Positions 63,889-64,000 of a stretch of 64,000 nucleotides of DNA are shown here, piece by piece. The stretch spans positions 248,001-312,000 of the forward strand of contig NZ_JAUDRZ010000003.1 in the NCBI RefSeq assembly GCF_030380735.1, read 5' to 3'. The notes beneath the pieces are model-generated. The model ran no database searches. It was not told the DNA's origin and worked only from the letters and a program-made list of their open reading frames with translations. A program made the position numbers and the translations under genes. Each line of letters begins with the position of its first letter. Position 1 is the first letter of the stretch. Origin of the DNA: Rhizobium sp. S152. GTDB taxonomy: Bacteria; Pseudomonadota; Alphaproteobacteria; Rhizobiales; Rhizobiaceae.

Positions 63889-64000
63889 ATGCTCAAAGTC
63901 GATCACGCGAGCGTCTATTTCCAGACACGAGACGGCCGGACGGTTCACGCGCTCGACCGCGTCTCGCTCGCCATTCCCGAAAACAGCTTCGTCGTGGCGC
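63889..64000 (+). CDS. tauB: Taurine/sulfonate ABC transporter ATPase, 5' part only
   Basis: The first 37 codons are present before the window ends: [22 protein letters not shown] then [15 protein letters not shown]. This is the start of a TauB/SsuB-type ATPase just before Walker A. It follows the tauA-like gene by 63 bp. Naming relies on the neighbour. Confidence 0.75.
   Translation, partial: MLKVDHASVYFQTRDGRTVHALDRVSLAIPENSFVVA

Overview
The window looks like chromosomal or megaplasmid DNA of a member of the Rhizobiaceae (Rhizobium, Neorhizobium, Agrobacterium or Sinorhizobium type). GC is high, and there are many ABC sugar importers. The agp/melA-like alpha-galactoside locus, the HutF/HutG version of the histidine pathway and the typical rhizobial intergenic palindromes all fit this family. 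No rRNA, tRNA, CRISPR array, prophage or complete insertion sequence was seen. The window opens inside treZ and closes inside a tauB-like gene.

Layout. 1-3.4 kb: partial treZ, a secreted cysteine-repeat protein, a DUF2092 protein and a small secreted protein. 3.4-6.8 kb: a repeat-rich autotransporter. 6.9-12.3 kb: a LacI regulator divergent from a GH2 glycosidase and an orphan sugar-binding protein. 12.3-15.3 kb: a DUF882 protein and an NCS2 purine/pyrimidine permease with a hairpin-rich leader. 15.4-20.6 kb: a two-component pair with overlapping divergent starts beside a HAF-repeat autotransporter that has 10-bp direct repeats upstream. 20.7-25.9 kb: a UgpB-type ABC importer plus a GpdQ-like phosphodiesterase behind a tandem Pho box. 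26-33.3 kb: small unknown genes, a GMC oxidoreductase, a GGDEF/EAL protein, a class III cyclase, an L,D-transpeptidase and a HAD phosphatase. 33.4-40.5 kb: an arabinoside regulon of regulator, GH51 arabinofuranosidase, short coupled ORF, ATPase, two permeases and binding protein. 40.7-41.6 kb: a toxin-antitoxin pair. 42-52.3 kb: the alpha-galactoside locus (AraC activator, two GH4 enzymes, family-5 peptide/opine-type ABC importer). 53.5-62.6 kb: the hut cluster, interrupted by a second toxin-antitoxin pair. 62.8-64 kb: a frameshifted tauA and the start of tauB.

How the genes fit together. Most of the window is scavenging machinery. A binding protein and ABC importer are repeatedly linked to the enzyme that opens the substrate: GH2 or GH51 for glycosides, GH4 for alpha-galactosides, and a phosphodiesterase for phosphodiesters. 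A dedicated regulator or a recognisable operator sits beside most of them.

Less expected signals are: (1) two unrelated small genes whose Shine-Dalgarno sequences lie in hairpins with nearly the same arms (ACCTCCGTTA/TAACGGAGGT and CTCCGTTG/CAACGGAG); (2) three consecutive perfect hairpins upstream of the NCS2 permease; (3) an 11-bp-periodic tandem Pho box on the phosphodiester importer; (4) a 48-codon ORF with a strong ribosome-binding site overlapping the arabinoside ATPase start; and (5) a perfect 36-bp inverted repeat inside the hut operon that may supply the hutG ribosome-binding site.
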